Assembly: GCA_038249605.1 (NCBI GenBank)
Contig: JBBSDH010000266.1
Coordinates: 1-5,518, forward strand
DNA length: 5,518 bases
Origin: M3007 sp038249605
GTDB lineage: Bacteria > Bacteroidota > Bacteroidia > Chitinophagales > Saprospiraceae
Direction: 5' to 3'
Below the pieces are notes generated by a model. That model worked only from the letters and a program-made list of their open reading frames with translations, had not been told where the DNA came from and ran no database searches. The position numbers and the translations under genes were made by a program. Shown here in pieces: positions 1 to 5,307 of the stretch; within the stretch, counting starts at the first letter, position 1; the number at the start of each line of letters is the position of its first letter.

Positions 1-1
1 C

Positions 2-145
2 ATCCGTAGCGAGAAAATCGAACCGTATTATTACATAGAATTGGATGTCAACTTAATGCTGCCCAGCAGAAGCCGTTTTGATGATTTGCCTGAACCTGAA
101 ATGAAAAACATCAAAGGTAGGCTGGTGATGCAAATTCCTCTTTGA
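2..145 (+). CDS. C-terminal end of an unrecognised protein (partial)
   Basis: An open frame runs from the left edge to a TGA at 143-145 and gives 47 residues, starting IRSEKIEPYYYIELDVNL and ending GRLVMQIPL. The other two forward frames hit stops within the first 40 bases. The start lies outside the window. The composition is mixed charged and hydrophobic, with a tyrosine-rich patch and a final strand-like stretch, which reads like real protein rather than intergenic sequence. No family is recognised from so short a piece. A strong hairpin with a T-run lies about 100 bases downstream and could end its transcript. The call rests on frame openness and composition only. Confidence 0.55.
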   Translation: MRSEKIEPYYYIELDVNLMLPSRSRFDDLPEPEMKNIKGRLVMQIPL

Positions 146-242
146 ACCAGCATTTTCTGAAATGGCAGTACATCGATCGGTTTGGGGGAATAGTGTGGAG
201 GGAAGATTAAAAATCCGCTAAATATCCGTGTTCGAAGAGCCT

Positions 243-296
243 TGTCATCCGTGTACCATTGCGCTTGGTGATGGTACACGGATGACACGGTTTTTT
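243..296 (+). terminator. Long perfect hairpin followed by T6, probable intrinsic terminator
   Basis: A 17-base arm (243-259, TGTCATCCGTGTACCAT) is perfectly complementary to 271-287, with an 11-base loop. T6 follows at 291-296, three bases after the stem. It lies downstream of the partial gene ending at 145 and upstream of the promoter at 335, so a terminator role fits. The stem is much longer than a minimal terminator needs and is flanked by a second, outer inverted pair (209-217 and 313-321, AAAAATCCG/CGGATTTTT). It may therefore also be a dispersed palindromic repeat. The rest of the 146-334 gap shows nothing else I can support. Confidence 0.65.
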
Positions 297-334
297 AATA
301 CGAAAATAAAAACGGATTTTTTTGTAAAACAAAC

Positions 335-365
335 TTGACACGATGTAAAGTAAACTGTACATTTG
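335..365 (+). promoter_or_regulatory. Bacteroidota-type promoter for the membrane protein/XRE operon
   Basis: TACATTTG at 358-365 matches the Bacteroidota -7 consensus TAnnTTTG exactly. TTGACA at 335-340 supplies a -33 TTG, with 20 bases between that TTG and the -7 box, which is the usual spacing. Transcription would begin around 370, leaving a leader of about 15 bases before the GTG at 385. The -7 box falls inside the inverted-repeat operator at 344-382, so a bound repressor would block it. The start site is inferred, not measured. Confidence 0.7.
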
Positions 366-382
366 TACAACTAAACTTTACA
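344..382. promoter_or_regulatory. Nested inverted-repeat operator, likely site for the XRE repressor
   Basis: There are four related half-sites: TGTAAAGT (344-351), ACTGTACA (354-361, inverted), TGTACAAC (364-371) and ACTTTACA (375-382, inverted). The first two form an 18-base palindrome with one mismatched pair. The last two form a weaker 19-base palindrome with three mismatches. The outermost sites are exact reverse complements, and TGTACA at 356-361 and 364-369 is mirrored about nearly the same centre (362-363). The array covers the -7 box at 358-365 and ends two bases before the GTG start. This is the classic position for autorepression, and the obvious candidate ligand is the XRE protein encoded at 842-1045. 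Confidence 0.65.
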
Positions 383-384
383 TT

Positions 385-834
385 GTGAAAACGACCATTT
401 TGTTACCGCACCGATTCAAGGCGTTTGGCGCCCTGGTTTTTCTGCCTGGCCTGGTGCTGGGCGTCCTTGCTATTTTCGGCAATTTTGAGTTTGATTTTTT
501 GGACGTTAAATTGCCGGAGTTTCTGAAAGAAAAGCAGGGACTGTTCAAGTCTACTGTCAACAACCTTACCGATGAACTGGCTTTGGGGTTGTGTATTGCA
601 GGTTGTCTGCTGCTGATGTTCAGTCGTGAAAAAGTGGAGGACGAGTTTGTGCAGCACCAACGCCTGTTGTCGCTGCAGTGGGCTGTACTGGTGAATTACG
701 TGATCCTGTTCGTTGCCAACTGGCTGGTGTACGACGGCAACTTTCTCTACGTGATGACGTTCAACTTACTCGCCATCCCTTTGTTTTTCCTGCTGCGGTT
801 CTACTGGATCCTTTGGCGTTCGAATCAAAACTGA
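385..834 (+). CDS. Four-helix integral membrane protein, XRE-regulator partner
   Basis: This encodes a 149-residue protein with four predicted membrane helices at roughly 14-32, 64-80, 99-117 and 119-143. Helices 1 and 2 are separated by an acidic/aromatic stretch (FEFDFLDVKLPEFLKEKQG). A short charged segment between helices 2 and 3 (REKVEDEFVQHQRLLSLQW, residues 81-99) looks like the conserved signature of small Bacteroidota membrane proteins that sit beside YozG-like XRE regulators; that resemblance is from memory. The start is GTG: there is no in-frame ATG upstream, the operator ends at 382, and no Shine-Dalgarno is visible. The gene is followed after 7 bases by the XRE gene, so the two are one operon. 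The function is unknown. The layout resembles the DUF2975/YozG and DUF2178/XRE pairs of other phyla, but I cannot assign it to either family. Confidence 0.85.
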   Translation: MKTTILLPHRFKAFGALVFLPGLVLGVLAIFGNFEFDFLDVKLPEFLKEKQGLFKSTVNNLTDELALGLCIAGCLLLMFSREKVEDEFVQHQRLLSLQWAVLVNYVILFVANWLVYDGNFLYVMTFNLLAIPLFFLLRFYWILWRSNQN

Positions 835-841
835 GCTGGCC

Positions 842-1045
842 ATGAAAAACACGATCCATGTGGAGCGCGCGATCCACAACCTTACCCAAGCCGATCTGGC
901 CGAGCGCATCGGGGTGTCGCGCCAAACGATTCATGCCATAGAAAGTGGCAAATACGTACCATCTACACTACTGGCTTTGAAGTTGTCGAGGCTGTTTGGA
1001 AAACCCGTGAACGAGCTTTTCCAATTGGAAGAAGAGGATTTTTAA
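842..1045 (+). CDS. XRE-family helix-turn-helix regulator, YozG-like
   Basis: This is a 67-residue protein that is almost entirely one HTH_3/XRE DNA-binding domain (residues 4-60). The helix-turn-helix is TQADLAERIGVSRQTIHAIE: QADLAERIG is the first helix and SRQTIHAIE (26-34) the recognition helix, followed by the family's SGKYVPS turn. The tail (KPVNELFQLEEEDF) is acidic, as in short YozG-type regulators. There is no extra ligand-binding domain. It starts with ATG 7 bases after the stop of the membrane protein gene and without a Shine-Dalgarno, so translational coupling is likely. By family knowledge such proteins bind as dimers to short palindromes and repress their own operon; the inverted repeats at 344-382 are the likely target. 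The signal it responds to is unknown, and its membrane partner may sense or transmit it. Confidence 0.93.
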   Translation: MKNTIHVERAIHNLTQADLAERIGVSRQTIHAIESGKYVPSTLLALKLSRLFGKPVNELFQLEEEDF

Positions 1046-1101
1046 TACCGCAACACTGGGATGCCTGAAAGCGTTATACCACAGAAGCATCTATTTTCCC
1101 G

Positions 1102-1109
1102 TAACTTTG
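1102..1109 (+). promoter_or_regulatory. TAnnTTTG -7 box upstream of the TPR gene
   Basis: TAACTTTG is a perfect match to the Bacteroidota -7 consensus and lies 33 bases before the ATG at 1143. No convincing TTTG-type -33 element is seen about 20 bases upstream (the sequence around 1073-1082 reads GTTATACCAC), so the promoter may be weak. Its position shows that the TTG at 1107, which would extend the downstream frame, lies inside the promoter and is not the start. Confidence 0.5.
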
Positions 1110-1142
1110 TCTTTTACCCAAACAATACACATACCCGGAACG

Positions 1143-2954
1143 ATGACCACGTTGATGCGTTTCCTTGTCCTTTGCGGCTTTACACTTTCTTTTTCTGTGC
1201 GTATACACGCGCAGGATCCTAACCTCGCCAATCAGTATTTTACCAATGGTGAATACGAAAAGGCTGCTGTTTTGTACGGCCAGCTTCATGAAAAAGATGA
1301 ACGAAGCGAATATTATTTTGGCCGTTACGTCGATTGTTTGCTCGGACTGGAGCAGTACGCCGAGTGCGAAAAGGTGATTAAAAAGCAGATCAAGAAGGCG
1401 CCGGACAACGTTTTGCTGTACGTGACCTACGGTAGCATGTACGAACGCATGTCCAAAACGGAGGAAGCTCAGGCGCAATACCAAAAATCGATCGAAAAAA
1501 TGGCGCCCGATTTTATGGCCGTTAACCGCCTCGCCAACACCTTTGTGAGCAATGCCAAATACGATCTGGCAATACAGACCTACGAACGCGGCTCCGAGCT
1601 TTTCAAAGATCCTACACGTTTTGCTTTCAACCTTGGCGAATTGTACCGCCGCAAAGGCGATTCACCCAAGATGGTGGAATATTACCTCAATGCCCTGAGC
1701 GCCGACCCCGGCCGCCTCACCACCGTGCAAACCATGCTGGCCCGTTACCTGCCGCCGTCCGAATTTCCCATTTTGCAGGAACAACTGTACGCCCGGATTC
1801 AGGACGACGAAAATCCCGATTACGTGGAACTGCTGGCTTGGTCGTTTGTGCAGCGCAAGGACTACAAAAGCGCCCTTCGCCAGTACAAAGCCCTCGACAA
1901 ACGCCTTGGCGAGGCCGGTCAACGCATCTTCAAACTCGCCGGTGACGCCGCCGATGCCCGCGATTTTGAAACCGCCATCGCAGGGTACGAATACATCATT
2001 ACTGAAAAAGGACAGCTCAATCCATACTTCTTCGAATCCAAACGCGAGGCCATGAATTGCCGCCGCAAAAAAATTACCGAAGGTTTCGAATATACCCAGG
2101 AAGAGTTGCGTAAACTCGAATCCGACTACCAGCAATTCCTCAACCAATACGGAACCGGCAAACAAACCGCCAGCATCGTTTTGCAACTGGCCGATCTCGA
2201 GGCCTACTACATCAACGACCTTCCCAAAGCCATCGGTCTGCTCGAAACCCTTAAAAATGAAGCCGGACTGGACCGCAACATTCTCGCCCGTACCAAAATC
2301 AACCTTGCCGATTATTACCTTATGCACAGCGATATTTGGGAAAGCACCTTGTTGTACAGTCAGGTAGACAAAGATTTCCGTGAAGAGCAATTGGGCCAGG
2401 AAGCGCGCTTCAAAAATGCCCGTTTGTCGTATTTCAACGGCGATTTTCAGTGGGCACAGGCGCAATTCGACGTGTTGAAAGCCTCCACCACCAAACTCAT
2501 TTCCAACGACGCCCTCGATTTGTCGGTGTTCATCATGGACAACCTCAACCTCGACACCACCGCCGAGGCCATCTCGCTGTATTCCGCCGCCGAAATGATG
2601 GTGTTTATGAACCGTTTCGATGATGCGATGCTTAAGCTGGATACGCTGCGCCGCAATTTTCCGGAACATTCGCTGCAGGACGACATACTCTACCTCGAAG
2701 CACAGATTTTTGAAAAAAAGCGGGAGTACGAAAAAGCGGCCGAACTGTACGTCTTGATTGTGGAAAAATACAAAGAAGACATCCGTGCCGACAACGCCTT
2801 GTTCGCCCTGGCCGAGCTCTATGAAATACACCTGAACAATCCCGACAAAGCCAAAGAGCTTTACGAACGGGTGTTTATGGAATATTCGGGTAGCGTATTT
2901 GCCGTAGAAGCGCGGAAACGTTTCCGGATTTTGAGAGGAGATAAAATGCAGTAG
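1143..2954 (+). CDS. Exported tetratricopeptide-repeat (TPR) protein
   Basis: From the ATG at 1143 this gives about 603 residues. Residues 1-24 form a signal peptide: a short basic start, the hydrophobic core FLVLCGFTLSFSV, and a typical Bacteroidota RIHAQ end. The mature protein is therefore periplasmic or surface-associated. The rest is helical repeat. I count roughly a dozen TPR-like units, for example NQYFTNGEYEKAAVLYGQL (from about 29), NRLANTFVSNAKYDLAIQTY, RLSYFNGDFQWAQAQFDVL and ALAELYEIHLNNPDKAKELY near the end. The protein closes with SVFAVEARKRFRILRGD, a tail I associate from memory with a conserved Bacteroidota TPR family of unknown role. No enzymatic motif or lipobox is present (the cysteine at residue 11 sits within the hydrophobic core). 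TPR domains mediate protein-protein contacts, so a scaffold role in the envelope is reasonable inference. A TTG 36 bases upstream is in frame but overlaps a promoter box. ATG 1155 is an alternative start. Confidence 0.9.
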   Translation: MTTLMRFLVLCGFTLSFSVRIHAQDPNLANQYFTNGEYEKAAVLYGQLHEKDERSEYYFGRYVDCLLGLEQYAECEKVIKKQIKKAPDNVLLYVTYGSMYERMSKTEEAQAQYQKSIEKMAPDFMAVNRLANTFVSNAKYDLAIQTYERGSELFKDPTRFAFNLGELYRRKGDSPKMVEYYLNALSADPGRLTTVQTMLARYLPPSEFPILQEQLYARIQDDENPDYVELLAWSFVQRKDYKSALRQYKALDKRLGEAGQRIFKLAGDAADARDFETAIAGYEYIITEKGQLNPYFFESKREAMNCRRKKITEGFEYTQEELRKLESDYQQFLNQYGTGKQTASIVLQLADLEAYYINDLPKAIGLLETLKNEAGLDRNILARTKINLADYYLMHSDIWESTLLYSQVDKDFREEQLGQEARFKNARLSYFNGDFQWAQAQFDVLKASTTKLISNDALDLSVFIMDNLNLDTTAEAISLYSAAEMMVFMNRFDDAMLKLDTLRRNFPEHSLQDDILYLEAQIFEKKREYEKAAELYVLIVEKYKEDIRADNALFALAELYEIHLNNPDKAKELYERVFMEYSGSVFAVEARKRFRILRGDKMQ

Positions 2955-3007
2955 ATCCTGGGGCTCGCTGGAGTTCCCACACTACGCAGGGATGGCAATT
3001 CGCTTCG

Positions 3008-3013
3008 AAGGGA
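3008..3013 (+). promoter_or_regulatory. Purine-rich Shine-Dalgarno-like site before the GMC gene
   Basis: AAGGGA lies 7 bases before the ATG at 3021. It is a partial match to the Shine-Dalgarno consensus and the only start in this window with such a site. It supports ATG 3021. No TAnnTTTG promoter is seen in the 66-base gap after the TPR gene, which suggests co-transcription with it. Confidence 0.35.
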
Positions 3014-3020
3014 AAATAAG

Positions 3021-4628
3021 ATGGAGAGTTTTGATTTCGATTTCATCATTATTGGTTCGGGTTTTGGCGGCAGCGTTTCAGCGCACCGTTTAACGGAGAA
3101 AGGCTACAAAGTGGCCGTTCTGGAAATGGGCAGGCGCTGGACGCCCGAAAACATCCCCGAATCCAACCGCTCCGTTTCGCGCTGGCTCTGGCGTCCCGGA
3201 TTGGGCATGCACGGTTTTTTCAGTCTGCGCTTTTTTCGCCACGCCATGGTGCTTCACGGCAATGCCGTAGGCGGCGGCTCCATCACCTATGCCAATACCT
3301 TGCTGGTGCCTCCTGAAATCGTTTGGGAGCATGGTTCCTGGCAAGGTCTGGCCGACTGGAAGGCAGAAATGCCACGCCATTACGCCACTGCCAGCCGCAT
3401 GTTGGGCGTTACGGAAAACAAAATTTTGGGTCCGGCCGACCGTCTGCTCAAACGCACCGCCGAGGCTGTCGGGGCAGGGCACACTTTTTATCCTACACGT
3501 GTGGGCGTTTTCCAGGCGCCTTCAGGCGAAGCGCCGGGCAAAACGTATGCGGATCCCTATTTCAACGGTGAAGGTCCGGAGCGCACAACCTGCATTGGCT
3601 GCGGAGAGTGCATGACCGGTTGTCGGCACGGCGCCAAAAATTCCCTCGATTACAATTACCTGTACCTGGCCGAAAAACACGGCGCCCGCGTGTTTGCGGA
3701 GCACAAGGTGACGGATGTGAAAACGCTCAGTGGACGGCCCGATGGCAGTGCGGGTTACGAAGTATTTACCGGCCATCCATCGCCGTTTTCGGGAAAAAAT
3801 AAAAACCGGTTCACCGCACGCTGCGTGGTTTTCGCCGCCTCGGCGTTGGGCAGCATGGAGTTGTTGTTCAGGCTTAAGGACAAAGGCTCTTTGCCACACC
3901 TCAGCGACCAGCTGGGCAAAAGGGTGCTCACCAACTGCGAATCGCTTATTGGGGTGCGCACGCCGGGTGGACAGGACATGTCGGGCGGCGTAGCCATCGG
4001 TTCGGGCATTTACCTTGGGCACAACACCCACATTGAGGCCACGCGGTACGGAAAGGGGTCGGATGTGATCGGTTTGATATCAACCCTGCTCATCACCGGC
4101 AGGCCGGGTCCAACGCGGCCATTCCAGTTGATGTACCAACTTTTGCGATCGTTTGTAAAGAACCCTGTAAAAACCCTGCGACTGCTGCGGTTGAAGCATT
4201 GGGCTGAGGAAAGCATCATTTTGTTGTGCATGCAGGCATTGAAAGGCCACCTGGAAATGCGTTGGCAACGTACGTGGTACTGGCCGTTTTCCAAACGCCT
4301 TGTGACACGGGGCGACAAGATTCCTGCTTTCATTCCCGAGGCCAACGCTTTCGCCCAAAAGATGGCACAAATCAGCGGCGGCGCGCCCATGAGCAGCATC
4401 ACCGAGGTGTTATTCAACATCCCGGCCACAGCGCACATTCTCGGCGGCTGCGGCATGGGCAACACGCCGGAAGAGGGCGTTGTGGACGCGCAAAACCGCG
4501 TGTTTGGTTACGCGAACATGTACGTATGCGACGGCTCCGTGTTCGCCGCGAATTTGGGCGTGAATCCTTCTTTGTCTATTGCGGCCATGACCGAGCGGGC
4601 GATGGAGGGGGTAAGTCCGAAGTCGTAA
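3021..4628 (+). CDS. GMC-family FAD oxidoreductase, cholesterol-oxidase (ChoD)-like
   Basis: This 535-residue flavoprotein has the full GMC fold signature. The N-terminal dinucleotide-binding motif is IIIGSGFGGS (G12, G14, G17), with acidic E35 closing the second strand (VAVLEMG) to hold the FAD ribose. A second FAD motif is HGNAVGGGS (79-87). The C-terminal active site has H472 in HILGGCGMG and N515 in NPSLSIAAMTERAM, the His/Asn pair of GMC enzymes. ETG-like sequence is replaced by EMGRRW, as I recall for ChoD-type members. Residues 191-201 form C-x2-C-x2-C-x3-C (CIGCGECMTGC), a ferredoxin-like cluster that I recall in this subgroup. No signal peptide is present, so it is probably cytoplasmic; the basic, aliphatic stretch around 360-410 could touch a membrane. 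Family members oxidise sterol or other alcohol groups; the substrate here cannot be read from sequence. The final residues VSPKS and the stop come from a repeat. Length is normal for the family. Confidence 0.92.
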   Translation: MESFDFDFIIIGSGFGGSVSAHRLTEKGYKVAVLEMGRRWTPENIPESNRSVSRWLWRPGLGMHGFFSLRFFRHAMVLHGNAVGGGSITYANTLLVPPEIVWEHGSWQGLADWKAEMPRHYATASRMLGVTENKILGPADRLLKRTAEAVGAGHTFYPTRVGVFQAPSGEAPGKTYADPYFNGEGPERTTCIGCGECMTGCRHGAKNSLDYNYLYLAEKHGARVFAEHKVTDVKTLSGRPDGSAGYEVFTGHPSPFSGKNKNRFTARCVVFAASALGSMELLFRLKDKGSLPHLSDQLGKRVLTNCESLIGVRTPGGQDMSGGVAIGSGIYLGHNTHIEATRYGKGSDVIGLISTLLITGRPGPTRPFQLMYQLLRSFVKNPVKTLRLLRLKHWAEESIILLCMQALKGHLEMRWQRTWYWPFSKRLVTRGDKIPAFIPEANAFAQKMAQISGGAPMSSITEVLFNIPATAHILGGCGMGNTPEEGVVDAQNRVFGYANMYVCDGSVFAANLGVNPSLSIAAMTERAMEGVSPKS

Positions 4629-4640
4629 GTCCAAAGTCGG
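4613..4640 (+). repeat. Left heptamer array: four tandem AAGTCNN units
   Basis: The four units are AAGTCCG (4613-4619), AAGTCGT (4620-4626), AAGTCCA (4627-4633) and AAGTCGG (4634-4640). The array begins inside the GMC gene, encodes its last residues and provides its TAA stop at 4626-4628. It faces three inverted copies at 4709-4729 across a terminator hairpin. The exact 12-base AAGTCCGAAGTC at 4613-4624 is the reverse complement of 4711-4722. Confidence 0.75.
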
Positions 4641-4661
4641 CGTTCGGCTTGGGATTTAAAT

Positions 4662-4708
4662 AAAAAAATGCCCTATTGCTTGGTTTACAAGTGGTGGGGC
4701 ATTTTTTT
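4662..4708. terminator. Bidirectional intrinsic terminator between convergent genes
   Basis: A7TGCCC (4662-4673) pairs perfectly with GGGCAT7 (4697-4708), a 12-base stem. The loop contains a small inner stem, CTTG (4679-4682) with CAAG (4688-4691). On the + strand the GC part ends in T7; on the - strand the complement of the A7 run gives the same. It can therefore stop both the GMC transcript from the left and the convergent minus-strand transcript from the right. Confidence 0.85.
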
Positions 4709-4729
4709 CGGACTTCGGACTTCGAACTT
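4709..4729 (-). repeat. Right heptamer array: three inverted AAGTYCG units
   Basis: Read on the - strand these are AAGTTCG, AAGTCCG and AAGTCCG (4729 down to 4709). On the + strand they read CGGACTT, CGGACTT, CGAACTT. The array starts directly after the T7 of the terminator and ends on the first base of the triplet 4729-4731, which is the TAA of the minus-strand gene. It mirrors the left array, so each convergent gene runs into the same sequence. Confidence 0.75.
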
Positions 4730-5307
4730 TAATTCTGTTCCGGTTTTTGCACCTTGTTTTCCTTCAGTGCCCTGTACCATTGTTCCCTCGAAAACACTGC
4801 GAATCCGTGGGGTTCATCGAATCGGGCAAGCGCTTCAGGATCGGGTTTGTACTGCGGTGTTTCGCGGAGGAGGTCGTAATAGCCTTTGCCGTGCAGGAAC
4901 ACGGTGCGTACCAGGCCGCCGTGTTGTTTTGGTGTCATAAACACTGCTGTAACGGCATCGCCGATTTGCTCGAGCATTAGGTTCATGGGATCGTCGGCAA
5001 GCACCGAATTGGTAAAATCATTTCCTTGTTGATCAACCACCCTGAGGGGTTTCAAGGCCTGGTGAAGTACCGGCAAGTCGGTGGAGAAATCCATGCCTAC
5101 CCGGTCTATTTCCCAAAAAAGGAAACCGGTGGTAAGTTTGATGCGCACGGTTTCGGCGGGTATGGCGGAGAGGTTGATCATCAATACGTCGCGGCGCATG
5201 GTTTTGGAACCCGCGAGGTTGAACCATCCCTGAAGGCGCCATACGTAGGGCGCCGTTTCGAGCCACACTCTCAGGGGGATGTTCTGGACGAGTGCACTAG
5301 CATCCAC
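4729..5307 (-). CDS. C-terminal part of a frameshifted, unrecognised Bacteroidota protein
   Basis: This open frame on the minus strand gives 192 residues, from a GTG at 5307 to the TAA at 4729-4731. I believe it is not a stand-alone gene but the continuation of the frame at 5271-5518 after a one-base shift. In this frame there is an in-frame TAA only 12 bases before the GTG, and the join ...DKIQK/VDASALVQNIPLRVW reads smoothly. The sequence is soluble and beta-rich in look, with aromatic patches (PYVWRLQGWFNL, GFLFWEIDRVGMDF) and a strong segment RTVFLHGKGYYDLLRE near the end. The C-terminus is charged (ALKENKVQKPEQN). No catalytic motif, signal peptide or membrane helix is seen in this part. 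I do not recognise the family well enough to name it. A genuine restart at the GTG is possible but less likely. Confidence 0.6.
   Translation of the reverse strand: MDASALVQNIPLRVWLETAPYVWRLQGWFNLAGSKTMRRDVLMINLSAIPAETVRIKLTTGFLFWEIDRVGMDFSTDLPVLHQALKPLRVVDQQGNDFTNSVLADDPMNLMLEQIGDAVTAVFMTPKQHGGLVRTVFLHGKGYYDLLRETPQYKPDPEALARFDEPHGFAVFSREQWYRALKENKVQKPEQN

Noticed and set aside
31..288. An 85-codon open frame on the minus strand at the left edge
   Set aside because: It begins inside the palindrome at 243-287, runs opposite the likely partial + strand gene and has no recognisable features.
385..1045. Toxin-antitoxin system (XRE antitoxin with upstream partner)
   Set aside because: The partner is a 149-residue four-helix membrane protein without toxin motifs (no HigB/RelE, HipA or COG2856 signature); a sensor/regulator pair fits better.
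1046..1101. Possible terminator between the XRE gene and the TPR gene (GATGC...GCATC)
   Set aside because: The stem is only 5 bases with a long loop and is not followed by a convincing T-run.
1662..2831. A 389-codon open frame on the minus strand opposite the TPR gene
   Set aside because: It is in exact codon register with the TPR gene, so it is the complement of a GC-ending, Ala/Lys/Glu-rich gene. Its product is an implausible Phe/Val/Gly-rich string with no domain, while the + strand has clear TPRs and a signal peptide.
3522..4031. A 169-codon open frame on the minus strand opposite the GMC gene
   Set aside because: It is also in codon register with a strongly recognised gene and has no motif of its own; it is a shadow.
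4613..4729. CRISPR-like array or integron attachment site
   Set aside because: The repeats are 7 bases, contiguous and inverted around a hairpin, with no spacers and no cas or integrase gene nearby.
4668..4980. Open frames on the + strand right of the terminator
   Set aside because: They lie opposite the minus-strand gene, begin inside the terminator or repeat, and give low-quality sequence.
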